Origin: Bacillota bacterium
Lineage (GTDB): Bacteria > Bacillota > Clostridia > Tissierellales > Sedimentibacteraceae
NCBI GenBank assembly: GCA_023425285.1
Contig: JAFACY010000106.1
Span: forward strand, 1 to 22,270
Direction: 5' to 3'
DNA length: 22,270 nt
The position numbers were made by a program, and so were the translations under genes. The notes beneath the pieces were generated by a model. That model ran no database searches. It was not told where the DNA came from and saw only the letters and a program-made list of their open reading frames with translations. Shown piece after piece: positions 8,040-16,792 of the stretch; positions within the stretch are counted from its first letter, which is position 1; every line of letters begins with the position of its first letter.

Positions 8040-9431
8040 ATGTACGAATTTATAGATGATGATAAGCTTCATGAGGAATGCGGTGTCGTGGGCGTATACA
8101 CAAGCAAGCCTGACATCGCGTCTCGGTTAATTTATTTCGGATTATTTGCACTTCAGCACAGGGGTCAGGAAAGTGCCGGAATTGCAATCAATACTGTCAA
8201 AAAGATAGAATTTCATAAGGACATGGGGTTGGTTGCCGATGTTCTGACACCGGATGTGGTTAACGGTCTTAAGGGCGATATTGCCATAGGTCACGTAAGG
8301 TATTCCACCACAGGTGACAGTGAAAAAGAAAATGCACAGCCTCTTGTTGTGCGCTACAAGGAAGGCTCCATAGGTCTTGCCCACAACGGCAATCTCGTAA
8401 ATGCGGATTCCATGAGAAATATACTTGAGGACAGCGGCGTAATATTCCAGACGACGACAGATTCTGAGGTTGTGGCAAACATGCTGGCAAGATACAACAA
8501 GGGAGATATTGTGAGCTCCATTAAAAATATCACGGAAATAGTCAAGGGTGCATATGCCTTTGTTTTTATGACAGAAAAGGAATTAATAGGTGTGAGAGAT
8601 TATTTCGGTCTGCGTCCCCTTTGCTTAGGCAAAAGAGATGACGGATATCTTCTTGCTTCGGAAAGCTGTGCTATAAGTGCAATGGGCGGTGAGTTCATAA
8701 GAGATATAGAGCCAGGAGAAATTGTTGTAATAAACGGAGAAGGCGTTAAAAGCATAAAAAGTGACAGATATGCCCAGAAGAAGCTTTGCATATTCGAGCA
8801 TATTTATTTTGCGAGACCCGACAGCAATCTGGACGGAGTCAATGTTTATGAAACGAGATATAATTCGGGGAGAATTTTAGCACAGGAAGCACCCGTAAAG
8901 GCTGATCTGGTATTTTCGGTTCCGGATTCGGGAACTCCCGCGGCCATAGGATATGCCGAGGAATTGAAGATACCCTTCGGTCTTGGACTCATAAAAAACA
9001 GATACGCAAAAAGAACCTTCATCGAACCGAATCAGGAGTTGAGGGAGCAGGGCGTTAAAACAAAGCTGAGCGTTTTAAAGGAAATTGTAAAGGACAAGGT
9101 AGTTGTTCTTATAGATGACAGTATAGTAAGGGGAACGACCACAAAGCAGATAGTGAACATGGTAAAGGAAGCGGGAGCAAAAGAGGTGCATGTGAGGATT
9201 GCTTCACCGCCTGTGACACATTCATGCTTCTTCGGCATAAACACTCCGGACAGAAAAAAGCTCATCGGAGCGAATAAAACAATCGAAGAAATCAGAGAGT
9301 TCATAAATGCAGACAGCATTCATTATTTGAGCATAGACGGTCTTGTTAAGTCCACATCATCAGATAACAACTACTGTCTTGCCTGTCTCAACGGTGATTA
9401 TCCCATGGAAGTACCAAACAAAAACATGTAA
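8040..9431 (+). CDS. purF: Amidophosphoribosyltransferase, Fe-S type
   Basis: This is the committed enzyme of purine synthesis, which makes phosphoribosylamine from PRPP and glutamine. A 13-residue leader precedes Cys14 (EE|CGVVGVY), the expected N-terminal nucleophile after propeptide removal. The glutaminase core shows LQHRGQESAGIA, and the PRPP-binding loop is VVLIDDSIVRGTTT. Four cysteines (250, 396, 446 and 449, the last two in YCLACLNG) match the [4Fe-4S] ligand pattern of the Bacillus-type enzyme. The protein should therefore be oxygen-labile, consistent with an anaerobe. Length is 463 residues. GAGGAGA (8029-8034) sets the ATG at 8040, 20 bases after purC. Confidence 0.97.
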   Translation: MYEFIDDDKLHEECGVVGVYTSKPDIASRLIYFGLFALQHRGQESAGIAINTVKKIEFHKDMGLVADVLTPDVVNGLKGDIAIGHVRYSTTGDSEKENAQPLVVRYKEGSIGLAHNGNLVNADSMRNILEDSGVIFQTTTDSEVVANMLARYNKGDIVSSIKNITEIVKGAYAFVFMTEKELIGVRDYFGLRPLCLGKRDDGYLLASESCAISAMGGEFIRDIEPGEIVVINGEGVKSIKSDRYAQKKLCIFEHIYFARPDSNLDGVNVYETRYNSGRILAQEAPVKADLVFSVPDSGTPAAIGYAEELKIPFGLGLIKNRYAKRTFIEPNQELREQGVKTKLSVLKEIVKDKVVVLIDDSIVRGTTTKQIVNMVKEAGAKEVHVRIASPPVTHSCFFGINTPDRKKLIGANKTIEEIREFINADSIHYLSIDGLVKSTSSDNNYCLACLNGDYPMEVPNKNM

Positions 9432-9442
9432 GAGGTGAGATT

Positions 9443-10480
9443 ATGTCTGAAAAATTAACCTACAAGGATTCCGGAGTGGATATTCATGCCGGATATGAAA
9501 CGGTGAGATTGATAAGAGATCATGTGAAAAGAACGTATACGAAGGGTGTGGTTTCCGATATAGGCGGCTTCGGAGGTATGTTTGCAATCGACAAGGATGC
9601 ATATGAGGAGCCTGTTCTCGTTTCCGGTACTGACGGTGTGGGAACAAAGCTGATGATTGCTTTTAAAACCGACAGGCATGACACTATCGGAGAGGATGCG
9701 GTTGCAATGTGCGTGAACGATGTAATATGTCAGGGAGCCAAGCCTTTGTTTTTTCTTGATTACATAGCAACGGGAAGACTGTTGCCTGAAAAGACCGCCG
9801 ATATAGTAAAAGGTGTTGCCAACGGATGTGTTAAGGCAGGTGCTGCACTGATCGGAGGAGAAACCGCGGAAATGCCCGGTCTTTACAGTGAAGGCGAATA
9901 TGACATAGCGGGCTTTTGTGTGGGTATTGTCGATAAAAAGAAAATAATAGACGGCTCCAAAATAATCGAAGGAGATGTCCTTATAGGAATCCCTTCAAGC
10001 GGTATTCACAGCAACGGTTACTCGCTGGTGCGTAAGGTGTTTTTTGAACGCAATAATTACAGCGTGGATGAATATATAGATGAATTGGGCTGTACATTGG
10101 GTGAAAGCCTGATAACTCCCACAAGGATATATCCGAAGCTGATCCTTGACCTGATAAGCAAATTTGAAATAAAGGGTATGTCCAACATAACCGGGGGAGG
10201 CTTTTACGAAAACATACCGCGCATGTTTCCCGAGGGTATCACTGCAGATATTGAGACTGAAAATATTGATGTGCTGCCCATATTCAGACTGATACAAAAA
10301 GAGGGCAATATTGATACGGATGAAATGTATTCGACATTTAACATGGGAATCGGAATGGTTTTAGCAGTGGACAATATAAAAGCCGGAGAAATTGTATCAT
10401 ATCTTGAATCTGTCGGTGAAAAACCGGTAATAATGGGAAGGACCGTCAGAAGGGAAGGCGGGCTGAAGCTATGCCTGTAA
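9443..10480 (+). CDS. purM: Phosphoribosylformylglycinamidine cyclo-ligase
   Basis: This is AIR synthetase, which closes the imidazole ring of FGAM with ATP. Its 345 residues are the normal length. Recognisable elements are the N-terminal YKDSGVDIHAG, SGTDGVGTKL in the ATP-binding region and GGETAEMPG (138-146), followed by the GGGFYENIPR segment. GAGGTGA just after the purF stop serves the ATG at 9443. Its last 10 bases overlap purN, so the two are probably translationally coupled. Confidence 0.97.
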   Translation: MSEKLTYKDSGVDIHAGYETVRLIRDHVKRTYTKGVVSDIGGFGGMFAIDKDAYEEPVLVSGTDGVGTKLMIAFKTDRHDTIGEDAVAMCVNDVICQGAKPLFFLDYIATGRLLPEKTADIVKGVANGCVKAGAALIGGETAEMPGLYSEGEYDIAGFCVGIVDKKKIIDGSKIIEGDVLIGIPSSGIHSNGYSLVRKVFFERNNYSVDEYIDELGCTLGESLITPTRIYPKLILDLISKFEIKGMSNITGGGFYENIPRMFPEGITADIETENIDVLPIFRLIQKEGNIDTDEMYSTFNMGIGMVLAVDNIKAGEIVSYLESVGEKPVIMGRTVRREGGLKLCL

Positions 10481-11094
10481 AAAAAATCGGCGTTCTCATT
10501 TCCGGCTCAGGCACAAATTTACAGTCCCTGATTGACGAAATAAACAAAGGAAATATAAATGGTGAAATAGCCGTGGTTATTTCAAACAAAATGGATGCTT
10601 ACGGACTGGAAATAGCAAGGAGCAGTAATATTGACGCAGTATTTCTTGATGAAAAAAAATATAAGGACTTTGAGCTTTTTAATGATGCAATTGTAGCCGA
10701 GCTTAAAAGCCGCAATGTCGATTTGGTGGTTCTGGCGGGATATATAAAAATACTTTCGGGAAAATTTATTGAACAATTTAAAAATAAAATAATTAATATT
10801 CATCCCTCGTTGATTCCTTCGTTTTGCGGCAGGGGTTATTACGGCATGAGGGTACATGAGGCAGCCATAGCATACGGAGTTAAAATAAGCGGTGCAACGG
10901 TTCATTTTGTGGACGAAGGGGCAGACACAGGACCTATAATTTTTCAGGATGTAGTAAGCGTATCGGACAGTGATACTGCGGAAGTTCTTCAGAAAAATGT
11001 CCTTGTTCTGGAACACCGCCTGCTGCCGCTTGCTGTTAAAATGTATTGTGAAGACAGATTGTGTGTGAAAGGAAGAAGGGTAGTAATAAAATAG
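10471..11094 (+). CDS. purN: Phosphoribosylglycinamide formyltransferase
   Basis: This is GAR transformylase, which uses 10-formyl-tetrahydrofolate to formylate GAR. Its 207 residues are typical. Visible motifs are the N-terminal ISGSGTNLQSLI loop and the catalytic triad Asn109 and His111 (NIHPSLIP) with Asp152 (VDEGADTGPI). The ATG lies inside the purM end (10-base overlap). A GGAAGG sits 12 bases upstream, a loose Shine-Dalgarno, so coupling to purM translation is likely. Confidence 0.96.
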   Translation: MPVKKIGVLISGSGTNLQSLIDEINKGNINGEIAVVISNKMDAYGLEIARSSNIDAVFLDEKKYKDFELFNDAIVAELKSRNVDLVVLAGYIKILSGKFIEQFKNKIINIHPSLIPSFCGRGYYGMRVHEAAIAYGVKISGATVHFVDEGADTGPIIFQDVVSVSDSDTAEVLQKNVLVLEHRLLPLAVKMYCEDRLCVKGRRVVIK

Positions 11095-11106
11095 AGGAGA
11101 AAAATA

Positions 11107-12660
11107 ATGAGAGCATTGATAAGCGTATCGGATAAAACAGGAATTGTCGATTTTGCACAAAGACTCAGCAATCTGGGTGTTGAAATTATTTCCACGGGCG
11201 GAACGTACAGCGTACTGAAAGATGCAGGTATAAAGGTAAAAGGTATTTCAGAGGTAACAGGATTTCCCGAGTGCCTGGACGGGAGGGTAAAAACTCTTCA
11301 TCCCATTATACATGCGGGGATATTGGCAATTCGTTCAGACGATGAACACATGAAACAGCTTTCGCAGCTTCACATAGATACCATAGATTTGGTCGTTGTA
11401 AATTTATATCCTTTTAAGCAAACGGTACTGAAAAATGCCGACAGACAGGAAACAATAGAAAACATAGACATAGGCGGACCCACCATGCTGCGATCAGCGG
11501 CAAAAAATTATCAGGACGTTGCGGCAGTTGTGGATCCGGATGATTATGATTTGATTATAAATGAACTGGAAGAAAATAAAACAATATCACCGGATACAAA
11601 GTTTTATTTATGCTCCAAGGTTTTTGAGCATACGGCACATTATGACGCATTAATTGCAGCATATATGAAAAAAGAAAGAAAAGACGGCAACCTGCCGCAG
11701 ACCATTACGTTGACGTACGAAAAGCTGCAGGATATGCGCTATGGTGAAAATCCTCATCAGCAGGCTGCATTTTATAAAGAAATTTCAAATAACAGCGGTA
11801 CATTGACTTCTGCTGTGCAGCTTCATGGCAAGGAGCTGTCATTTAACAACATCAATGACACCAACGGCGCTCTGGAGCTTTTGAAGGAATTTGACGAGCC
11901 TGCCGCGGTTGCATGCAAGCATGCAAATCCATGCGGAGTGGGTACGGCAGACAACATATACGATGCCTACATAAAGGCATACAATGCAGACCCAACCTCC
12001 ATATTCGGAGGCATAGTTGTATTTAACCGTGAAGTGGATGAAAGAACGGCAGATGAAATTAATAAAATTTTTGTGGAGATAGTTGCAGCACCGTCATTTT
12101 CGGAGAAGGCTGTTGAAATACTTAAATCCAAAAAGAACATACGGCTTTTACTTATAGAAAATATTTCAGAAAAAGCTGATAAAAATTCCTATGACATCAA
12201 AAAGGTCGGAGGAGGAATTCTTGTTCAGACGGTTGATTCAAAGCTCTTCCCGGAAGAAAATGAAATTAAGACGGTAACATTTAAGGAGCCTTCGGAGCAG
12301 GAAAAAAGTGATTTGTTCATGGCATGGAAAATTGTAAAGCACACAAAATCAAATGCAATTGTAATCGTTAAAAACGGTCAGACCATAGGCATCGCACCGG
12401 GACAGGTTAACCGCATATGGGCGTGCAGGCAGGCAATTGAGCATGCGGTTGAATTTTCAGGAGCTGACAGCTTAAAGGATGCCGCGTTGGCATCTGATGC
12501 ATTTTTTCCGTTTTCAGACTGTGCGGAGGAAGCTGCCAAGGCAGGCATAACCTCCATAATACAGCCGGGCGGTTCTGTCAAGGACGATTTGTCAATAGAA
12601 GTGTGCAATAAAAATAATATGTCGATGCTATTTACGGGCATGAGACATTTTAAGCATTAG
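11107..12660 (+). CDS. purH: Bifunctional AICAR formyltransferase / IMP cyclohydrolase
   Basis: This catalyses the last two steps to IMP. The N-terminal MGS-like domain (about 1-140) is the cyclohydrolase, with ISTGGT and FPECLDGRVKTLHP segments. The C-terminal AICAR formyltransferase (about 195-517) contains the catalytic Lys271-His272 pair in CKHANPCGVG and the MRYGENPHQ motif. Total length is 517 residues, as expected. GAGGAGA overlaps the purN stop (11094-11100) and sets the ATG at 11107. No frameshift or missing key residue is seen. Confidence 0.97.
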   Translation: MRALISVSDKTGIVDFAQRLSNLGVEIISTGGTYSVLKDAGIKVKGISEVTGFPECLDGRVKTLHPIIHAGILAIRSDDEHMKQLSQLHIDTIDLVVVNLYPFKQTVLKNADRQETIENIDIGGPTMLRSAAKNYQDVAAVVDPDDYDLIINELEENKTISPDTKFYLCSKVFEHTAHYDALIAAYMKKERKDGNLPQTITLTYEKLQDMRYGENPHQQAAFYKEISNNSGTLTSAVQLHGKELSFNNINDTNGALELLKEFDEPAAVACKHANPCGVGTADNIYDAYIKAYNADPTSIFGGIVVFNREVDERTADEINKIFVEIVAAPSFSEKAVEILKSKKNIRLLLIENISEKADKNSYDIKKVGGGILVQTVDSKLFPEENEIKTVTFKEPSEQEKSDLFMAWKIVKHTKSNAIVIVKNGQTIGIAPGQVNRIWACRQAIEHAVEFSGADSLKDAALASDAFFPFSDCAEEAAKAGITSIIQPGGSVKDDLSIEVCNKNNMSMLFTGMRHFKH

Positions 12661-12669
12661 GGGTGAAAT

Positions 12670-13917
12670 ATGAAGATCTTGGTTATAGGAAACGGTGCGA
12701 GAGAGCATGCAATCTGCCACAAGCTGAAAGAGAGCAAATTGGTTGAGAAAATATACTGTGCTCCGGGTAATGGGGGTATTTCTCAGATTGCGGACTGTGT
12801 GGATATAATAGTGGATGATTTGGATAAAATCACGAAATTTTCTGTAAGCAATAAAATTGATTTAGTTGTTATAGGACCTGAGCTCCCATTGGTTCTGGGA
12901 CTTACGGATATGTTGAGAGAAAAAGGAATCAAGGTTTTCGGTCCCGATAAAAAGGGTGCGCGTCTGGAGGGCAGCAAGTCATATTCCAAGGAATTTATGA
13001 AAAAATACGGTGTACCGACAGCTAAATACGAGGTGTATACGAGCTCACAGGATGCAAAAGAAAATCTTGGCAAATTTAATGTGCCTGTTGTTGTAAAGGC
13101 TGACGGTCTTGCTGCAGGCAAGGGTGTACTTATATGCAATACTGTTGAGGAAGCTCAGTCTGCCATAGACAGCATAATGACTGAAAAAAAATTTGGTGAA
13201 GCAGGTGATACGGTAGTTATTGAAGAGTTTCTTGAAGGCATTGAAAGCTCGCTGCTGTGTTTTGCGGACGGGAGTACGTTGATACCCATGGAAAGTGCAA
13301 AGGATTATAAAAAAGCCTTTGATGGAGATGAAGGTCCGAACACCGGAGGAATGGGATGCTTTTCTCCTAATCCGTCTTACACCGAGGAATTAAAAGACTA
13401 TATAAATAAAAACATACTTGAAACCACATTAAAAGGCTTAGGGGATGAAGGGATTGATTTCAGGGGAGTTCTGTTTATAGGTCTCATGATTAAGGATGGT
13501 GAGGCTAAGGTTCTGGAATACAATACACGCTTCGGAGATCCGGAAACAGAGGTTGTTCTTCCGCGTTTAGAATCAGATTTAGCTGAAATAATGCTCAAAT
13601 GCATTGAAGGCAGACTTAAGGAAGAAGATTTGAAATGGACCCATAAAAAATGTGTGACGGTTGTTATTGCATCGGGCGGATATCCCGAAGCCTATGAGAA
13701 GGGTAAAGAAATAACCGGACTGGACATGCTGGATGAGGATATAACAGTCTTCCACGGCGGAACCAAGACTGCAGGCGGTAAAATTTTAACCGACGGAGGT
13801 AGAGTCCTGGCGGTTACGGCAGTTGATGAAGATATGGATATGGCAAGAAAGAGAGTATACAGGAATATAGAAAGAATCAAATTTAAAGGGATGCAATACA
13901 GAAAAGATATAGGTTAA
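12670..13917 (+). CDS. purD: Phosphoribosylamine-glycine ligase
   Basis: This is GAR synthetase, the second step of the pathway, an ATP-grasp enzyme. It has 415 residues. The N-terminal GNGAREHA (7-14) and the ATP-grasp elements (PVVVKADGLAAGKGV, VIEEFLEG and EYNTRFGDPETE) are intact. GGGGTGA follows the purH stop and places the ATG at 12670. It is the final gene of the operon; its stop codon lies in the loop of the operon's terminator hairpin. Confidence 0.97.
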   Translation: MKILVIGNGAREHAICHKLKESKLVEKIYCAPGNGGISQIADCVDIIVDDLDKITKFSVSNKIDLVVIGPELPLVLGLTDMLREKGIKVFGPDKKGARLEGSKSYSKEFMKKYGVPTAKYEVYTSSQDAKENLGKFNVPVVVKADGLAAGKGVLICNTVEEAQSAIDSIMTEKKFGEAGDTVVIEEFLEGIESSLLCFADGSTLIPMESAKDYKKAFDGDEGPNTGGMGCFSPNPSYTEELKDYINKNILETTLKGLGDEGIDFRGVLFIGLMIKDGEAKVLEYNTRFGDPETEVVLPRLESDLAEIMLKCIEGRLKEEDLKWTHKKCVTVVIASGGYPEAYEKGKEITGLDMLDEDITVFHGGTKTAGGKILTDGGRVLAVTAVDEDMDMARKRVYRNIERIKFKGMQYRKDIG

Positions 13918-13935
13918 AAACGACCTGTATTTTTT
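13907..13935 (+). terminator. Terminator of the purine operon
   Basis: An 8-bp stem (ATATAGGT at 13907-13914 with ACCTGTAT at 13923-13930, one T-G wobble) has an 8-base loop and is followed at once by five T residues (13931-13935). The loop contains the purD TAA, so the last codons of purD form the 5' arm. An alternative pairing of AATACAG (13895-13901) with CTGTATT (13925-13931) is also possible. Confidence 0.8.
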
Positions 13936-13994
13936 ATTCATTATGTAGATAAGCCTGAATATATTAGTATTAAATATGTATATAGGAGGAGCTT

Positions 13995-15266
13995 ATGTTA
14001 ATACATGTTGTACGCCAGGGAGACACTTTGTGGAGCCTGGCAGATTATTATAAAACTGACATAGTATCTATAATGGAAGCGAACGGATTGACAAATCCCA
14101 ATCAACTGTTGGTGGGTCAGTCGCTTTTGATTCCGGAGGAGCAGGAAACATACATGGTGAAGCCGGGAGATACAATCTGGAAGATTTCATCCGCTCTTGG
14201 AGTTCCGGCTCAGGATTTACTCTGGGAAAATCAGATCCTGAATCCCGACAATATTTATGTTGGACAAATACTCAGGATACCGGAAGCACCGAAGCCTGAA
14301 ATAGAGGTAAACGGATTTTCATATTTTTTCGATCAGGAAGGAATGGAGGTAGTCAGTGAAACAGGGGATTTATTGACATTTTTCAGCCCGTTCGGCTATC
14401 TTGTGAATGAAGACGGAAGCCTTGTTTCCATTGATGATGCGCCGCTTATAGGAGAAGCCATATCTCATGGTGTAATACCCATGATGGCAATTGTAAATTT
14501 TACGGTAAACGTTGCGGGTGAAAATATAGCCAATAAGGTACTGAACAATCCCGATACGGTAAATATTCTTTTGGATAATATAATTGATGAGATGAAGGAA
14601 AAGGGATATCTGGGATTAAACGTTGATTTTGAATATGTGTTGCCGGAGGATCGCGAGGCATACAATAATTTTCTCAGAGCTGCTGCAGAAAGACTGCACA
14701 ACGAAGGATTTTTTATTTCCACATCACTGGCTCCGAAGCTGAGTGCCGATCAGGAGGGACTTTTGTATGAAGCCCATGATTATCCCGCTCACGGAGAAAT
14801 TGCCGATTTTGTGGTATTGATGACGTACGAATGGGGATGGAGAGGCGGGCAGCCGAGAGCAATTTCACCGATCAATGAAATAAGAAGGGTTTTGGATTAT
14901 GCCGTAACTGTAATACCACGGGATAAAATACTGATGGGGTTCCAGATATACGCGAGAGACTGGAAAATTCCCTTTGCCGAAGGTGATGAGGCTGAAACAA
15001 TAAGTGTTGAGGAAGCCATGGAAAGAGCATATGCTCACAATGCAGAAATACAGTATGACAATCTCGCACAATCACCGTTTTTCAGCTATACGGATGAAGA
15101 CGGGAACTCGCACATCGTATGGTTCGAGGATGCAAGAAGTGCCGAGGCAAAATTTGATACCGTAAAGGATTATGATTTGCGAGGTCTGAGCTATTGGGGA
15201 TTGGGGTATCCGTTTACTCAGAACTGGGTTCTTTTACAGGACACCTTTGATATAAAAAAATATTGA
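13995..15266 (+). CDS. LysM-LysM-GH18 spore peptidoglycan hydrolase, YaaH/SleL-like
   Basis: Two N-terminal LysM modules (about residues 3-47 and 52-96, each with a GDTxWxxS core) precede a glycoside hydrolase 18 domain (about 104-420). The catalytic strand reads GLNVDFEYV, with Asp211 and the acid Glu213. It lacks the first two aspartates of the classical chitinase DxxDxDxE motif, as I recall for the YaaH/SleL branch. The 423-residue length and domain order match Bacillus YaaH and SleL, N-acetylglucosaminidases of the spore cortex or coat. As in those proteins there is no signal peptide, consistent with synthesis in the mother cell. AGGAGG (13984-13989) precedes the ATG. The gene is separated from purD by a terminator. 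A spore role is by homology; I could not find a convincing sporulation promoter. Confidence 0.88.
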   Translation: MLIHVVRQGDTLWSLADYYKTDIVSIMEANGLTNPNQLLVGQSLLIPEEQETYMVKPGDTIWKISSALGVPAQDLLWENQILNPDNIYVGQILRIPEAPKPEIEVNGFSYFFDQEGMEVVSETGDLLTFFSPFGYLVNEDGSLVSIDDAPLIGEAISHGVIPMMAIVNFTVNVAGENIANKVLNNPDTVNILLDNIIDEMKEKGYLGLNVDFEYVLPEDREAYNNFLRAAAERLHNEGFFISTSLAPKLSADQEGLLYEAHDYPAHGEIADFVVLMTYEWGWRGGQPRAISPINEIRRVLDYAVTVIPRDKILMGFQIYARDWKIPFAEGDEAETISVEEAMERAYAHNAEIQYDNLAQSPFFSYTDEDGNSHIVWFEDARSAEAKFDTVKDYDLRGLSYWGLGYPFTQNWVLLQDTFDIKKY

Positions 15267-16592
15267 CTAAGCTGATTGGATTTTTGTATCCGTTTTTTTA
15301 AATCTGATAATGTTCAGCAGAGGAACAAGATACAAGTATACCGCATATGGTATGCTTGCGGGGCTCACCGACAATGTGGCGAGGGGTACGGCTATGGCTA
15401 TACTCCAGGGAAACAGCTCTGACGTCATGATTACCGTATTTTCTATATCTATTGCAATATCCTCCTTAGGCAAATCCTTTTCGATATAAATTTTATTCAT
15501 TAACTGATATGTTAATAAAACAGGCAATGTCTGATTGCAGCAAAATGCACCGGTCACCAGTCCGGTAAACAATGTGGTTAAGTAGATGCCTGTTTTTTTG
15601 CTCATTTTTTTAAGGAATCCCTGAATGTCGTTGAGCATCCCCGTTCCCTCGAATATGCCGGAATACGAGGATGCAATCAATACTGTCAGTGAAACATTAA
15701 CCATTGATAATAAACCGCCTCCTGATATAATCTGGGAAATTTCTCTTTCCGAGTTAAGCTTAAAGCCAAAAATCATAGACCTTATTAATTCTGAGATGTC
15801 GATTTTTTGTATGAACAGGCATATAATGATTGCAGTTATTATGCTGAAAAACATTGATACCCTGACGCTTTTTTTTAAGAAAGCAAAAATAAAAATAATA
15901 ACTGCAGGAAGTATTGTCAGGATATTTAAATCAAAATAATACTCCATATCCTTAAGCAGGGTACTTTCGCCTAAATTAACAGGGTTTTGCTTTGATAAAA
16001 GAAAGTATATAATAACTGCGGCTGCAAAGGGCAAAATTCCTGTTATAAACATTCTTTTTACATTTCCGTATAAATCCGTACCTGTAATGATTGCAACCAG
16101 ATTGGCGCTTGAAGATGCGGGTGAGCATCTGTCACCGAAAAATGCTCCGGAAATTATGGCACCTGCCGCAACACTTGCATTTACTCCGCCACCCTTGGCA
16201 AGCACAATCAGTACCACTCCTATGGTTCCGGCAGTTCCAAAGCTTGTTCCGAGAGAAAATGAAACAAGACATGACAGTAAAAAAGCAAACAATATGAAAT
16301 AATCAGGATTCATCAATTTAGTTCCGTAATAAACCAAAAAAGGAATTGTGCCGCTTGCCCTCCATGTGGCAGTGATAACTCCTATTAATGCAAAAATAGG
16401 TATGAGGGATAAAGCCTTTTTCATGCCGTTCAGAATCATGGCATATACAGCCTTAAGCTTGTAGCCTCTGTTTAATGCGGTTATTGAAAAAGCAAGCATT
16501 CCCACAATCAATGGTATCAGTATGGGAATGTTTTTCATTAAGCTGAAAACTAAGGATGACGTAAATATAAAAATTGAAATTATAAAGTCCAT
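15267..16592 (-). CDS. NhaC-family Na+/H+ antiporter
   Basis: This is a polytopic membrane protein with about 11-12 hydrophobic segments and 441 residues, typical of the NhaC/MleN group that exchanges Na+ for protons or for organic anions such as malate and lactate. Key segments are SLGTSFGTAGTIGVV (113-127) and GAIISGAFFGDRCSPASSSANLVA (from 144), the family's conserved SGAxFGDxxSP motif. The frame extends 41 codons further upstream, but that segment has no hydrophobic consistency with the family. The ATG at 16592 has GAGG about 8 bases upstream (16600-16606 on plus), and the predicted promoter lies inside the extension. Its stop is immediately adjacent to the GH18 gene's stop. The transported anion or cation cannot be told from sequence. 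Confidence 0.85.
   Translation of the reverse strand: MDFIISIFIFTSSLVFSLMKNIPILIPLIVGMLAFSITALNRGYKLKAVYAMILNGMKKALSLIPIFALIGVITATWRASGTIPFLVYYGTKLMNPDYFILFAFLLSCLVSFSLGTSFGTAGTIGVVLIVLAKGGGVNASVAAGAIISGAFFGDRCSPASSSANLVAIITGTDLYGNVKRMFITGILPFAAAVIIYFLLSKQNPVNLGESTLLKDMEYYFDLNILTILPAVIIFIFAFLKKSVRVSMFFSIITAIIICLFIQKIDISELIRSMIFGFKLNSEREISQIISGGGLLSMVNVSLTVLIASSYSGIFEGTGMLNDIQGFLKKMSKKTGIYLTTLFTGLVTGAFCCNQTLPVLLTYQLMNKIYIEKDLPKEDIAIDIENTVIMTSELFPWSIAIAVPLATLSVSPASIPYAVYLYLVPLLNIIRFKKTDTKIQSA
15278..15299 (+). terminator. Possible weak terminator of the GH18 gene inside the antiporter gene
   Basis: GGAT (15278-15281) pairs with ATCC (15288-15291) around a 6-base loop, and one wobble pair can be added outside. 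A run of seven T follows (15293-15299). The stem is short, but it is the only candidate near the GH18 stop. It lies within the 3' coding region of the convergent antiporter gene. Confidence 0.35.
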
Positions 16593-16640
16593 TGTGTGCG
16601 CCTCGTCAAAATAATATAGCAGAAATATAATATAAATATT

Positions 16641-16668
16641 ATTATATATGCTTTTTAAATAAATACAA
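16641..16668 (-). promoter_or_regulatory. Sigma-A-like promoter of the antiporter gene
   Basis: On the minus strand TTGTAT (plus 16663-16668), 16 bases, then a perfect TATAAT (plus 16641-16646). Initiation near 16634 leaves a leader of about 40 bases to the ATG at 16592. That supports this start rather than the longer frame beginning at 16715. Confidence 0.6.
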
Positions 16669-16733
16669 TTAATATATTGTGCGAAAACTCTGTTTGTTTT
16701 TCTGCGCGTCAGCAAAGGATATGAAAAATATGA

Positions 16734-16762
16734 TTGAATAAGTTATCGAATTCATATAAAAT
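16734..16762 (+). promoter_or_regulatory. Sigma-A-like promoter of the TetM-like GTPase
   Basis: TTGAAT (16734-16739) and TAAAAT (16757-16762) are separated by 17 bases. Initiation near 16769 gives a leader of about 24 bases carrying AAGGA (16781-16785). Such a short leader leaves no room for the long attenuating leader known upstream of mobile tet(M). Confidence 0.55.
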
Positions 16763-16792
16763 TGTAAGCAATTAATAATAAAGGATAAACAT

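Noticed and set aside
13919..13990. Sporulation sigma-K- or sigma-G-type promoter for the GH18 gene
   Set aside because: CATTATGTA (13939-13947) with an upstream AC, and TGAATA at 13956, are only partial matches with poor or unworkable spacing; not enough to annotate.
16593..16715. 41-codon N-terminal extension of the antiporter
   Set aside because: It is not family-like, covers the predicted promoter, and the ATG at 16592 has its own GAGG and fits the usual NhaC start.
16721..16741. Mini-frame MKNMIE before the TetM-like gene, considered as a tetM-style leader peptide
   Set aside because: Its AAAGGA is only about one base from the ATG, and the frame overlaps the predicted -35 box, so it would not be on the mRNA.
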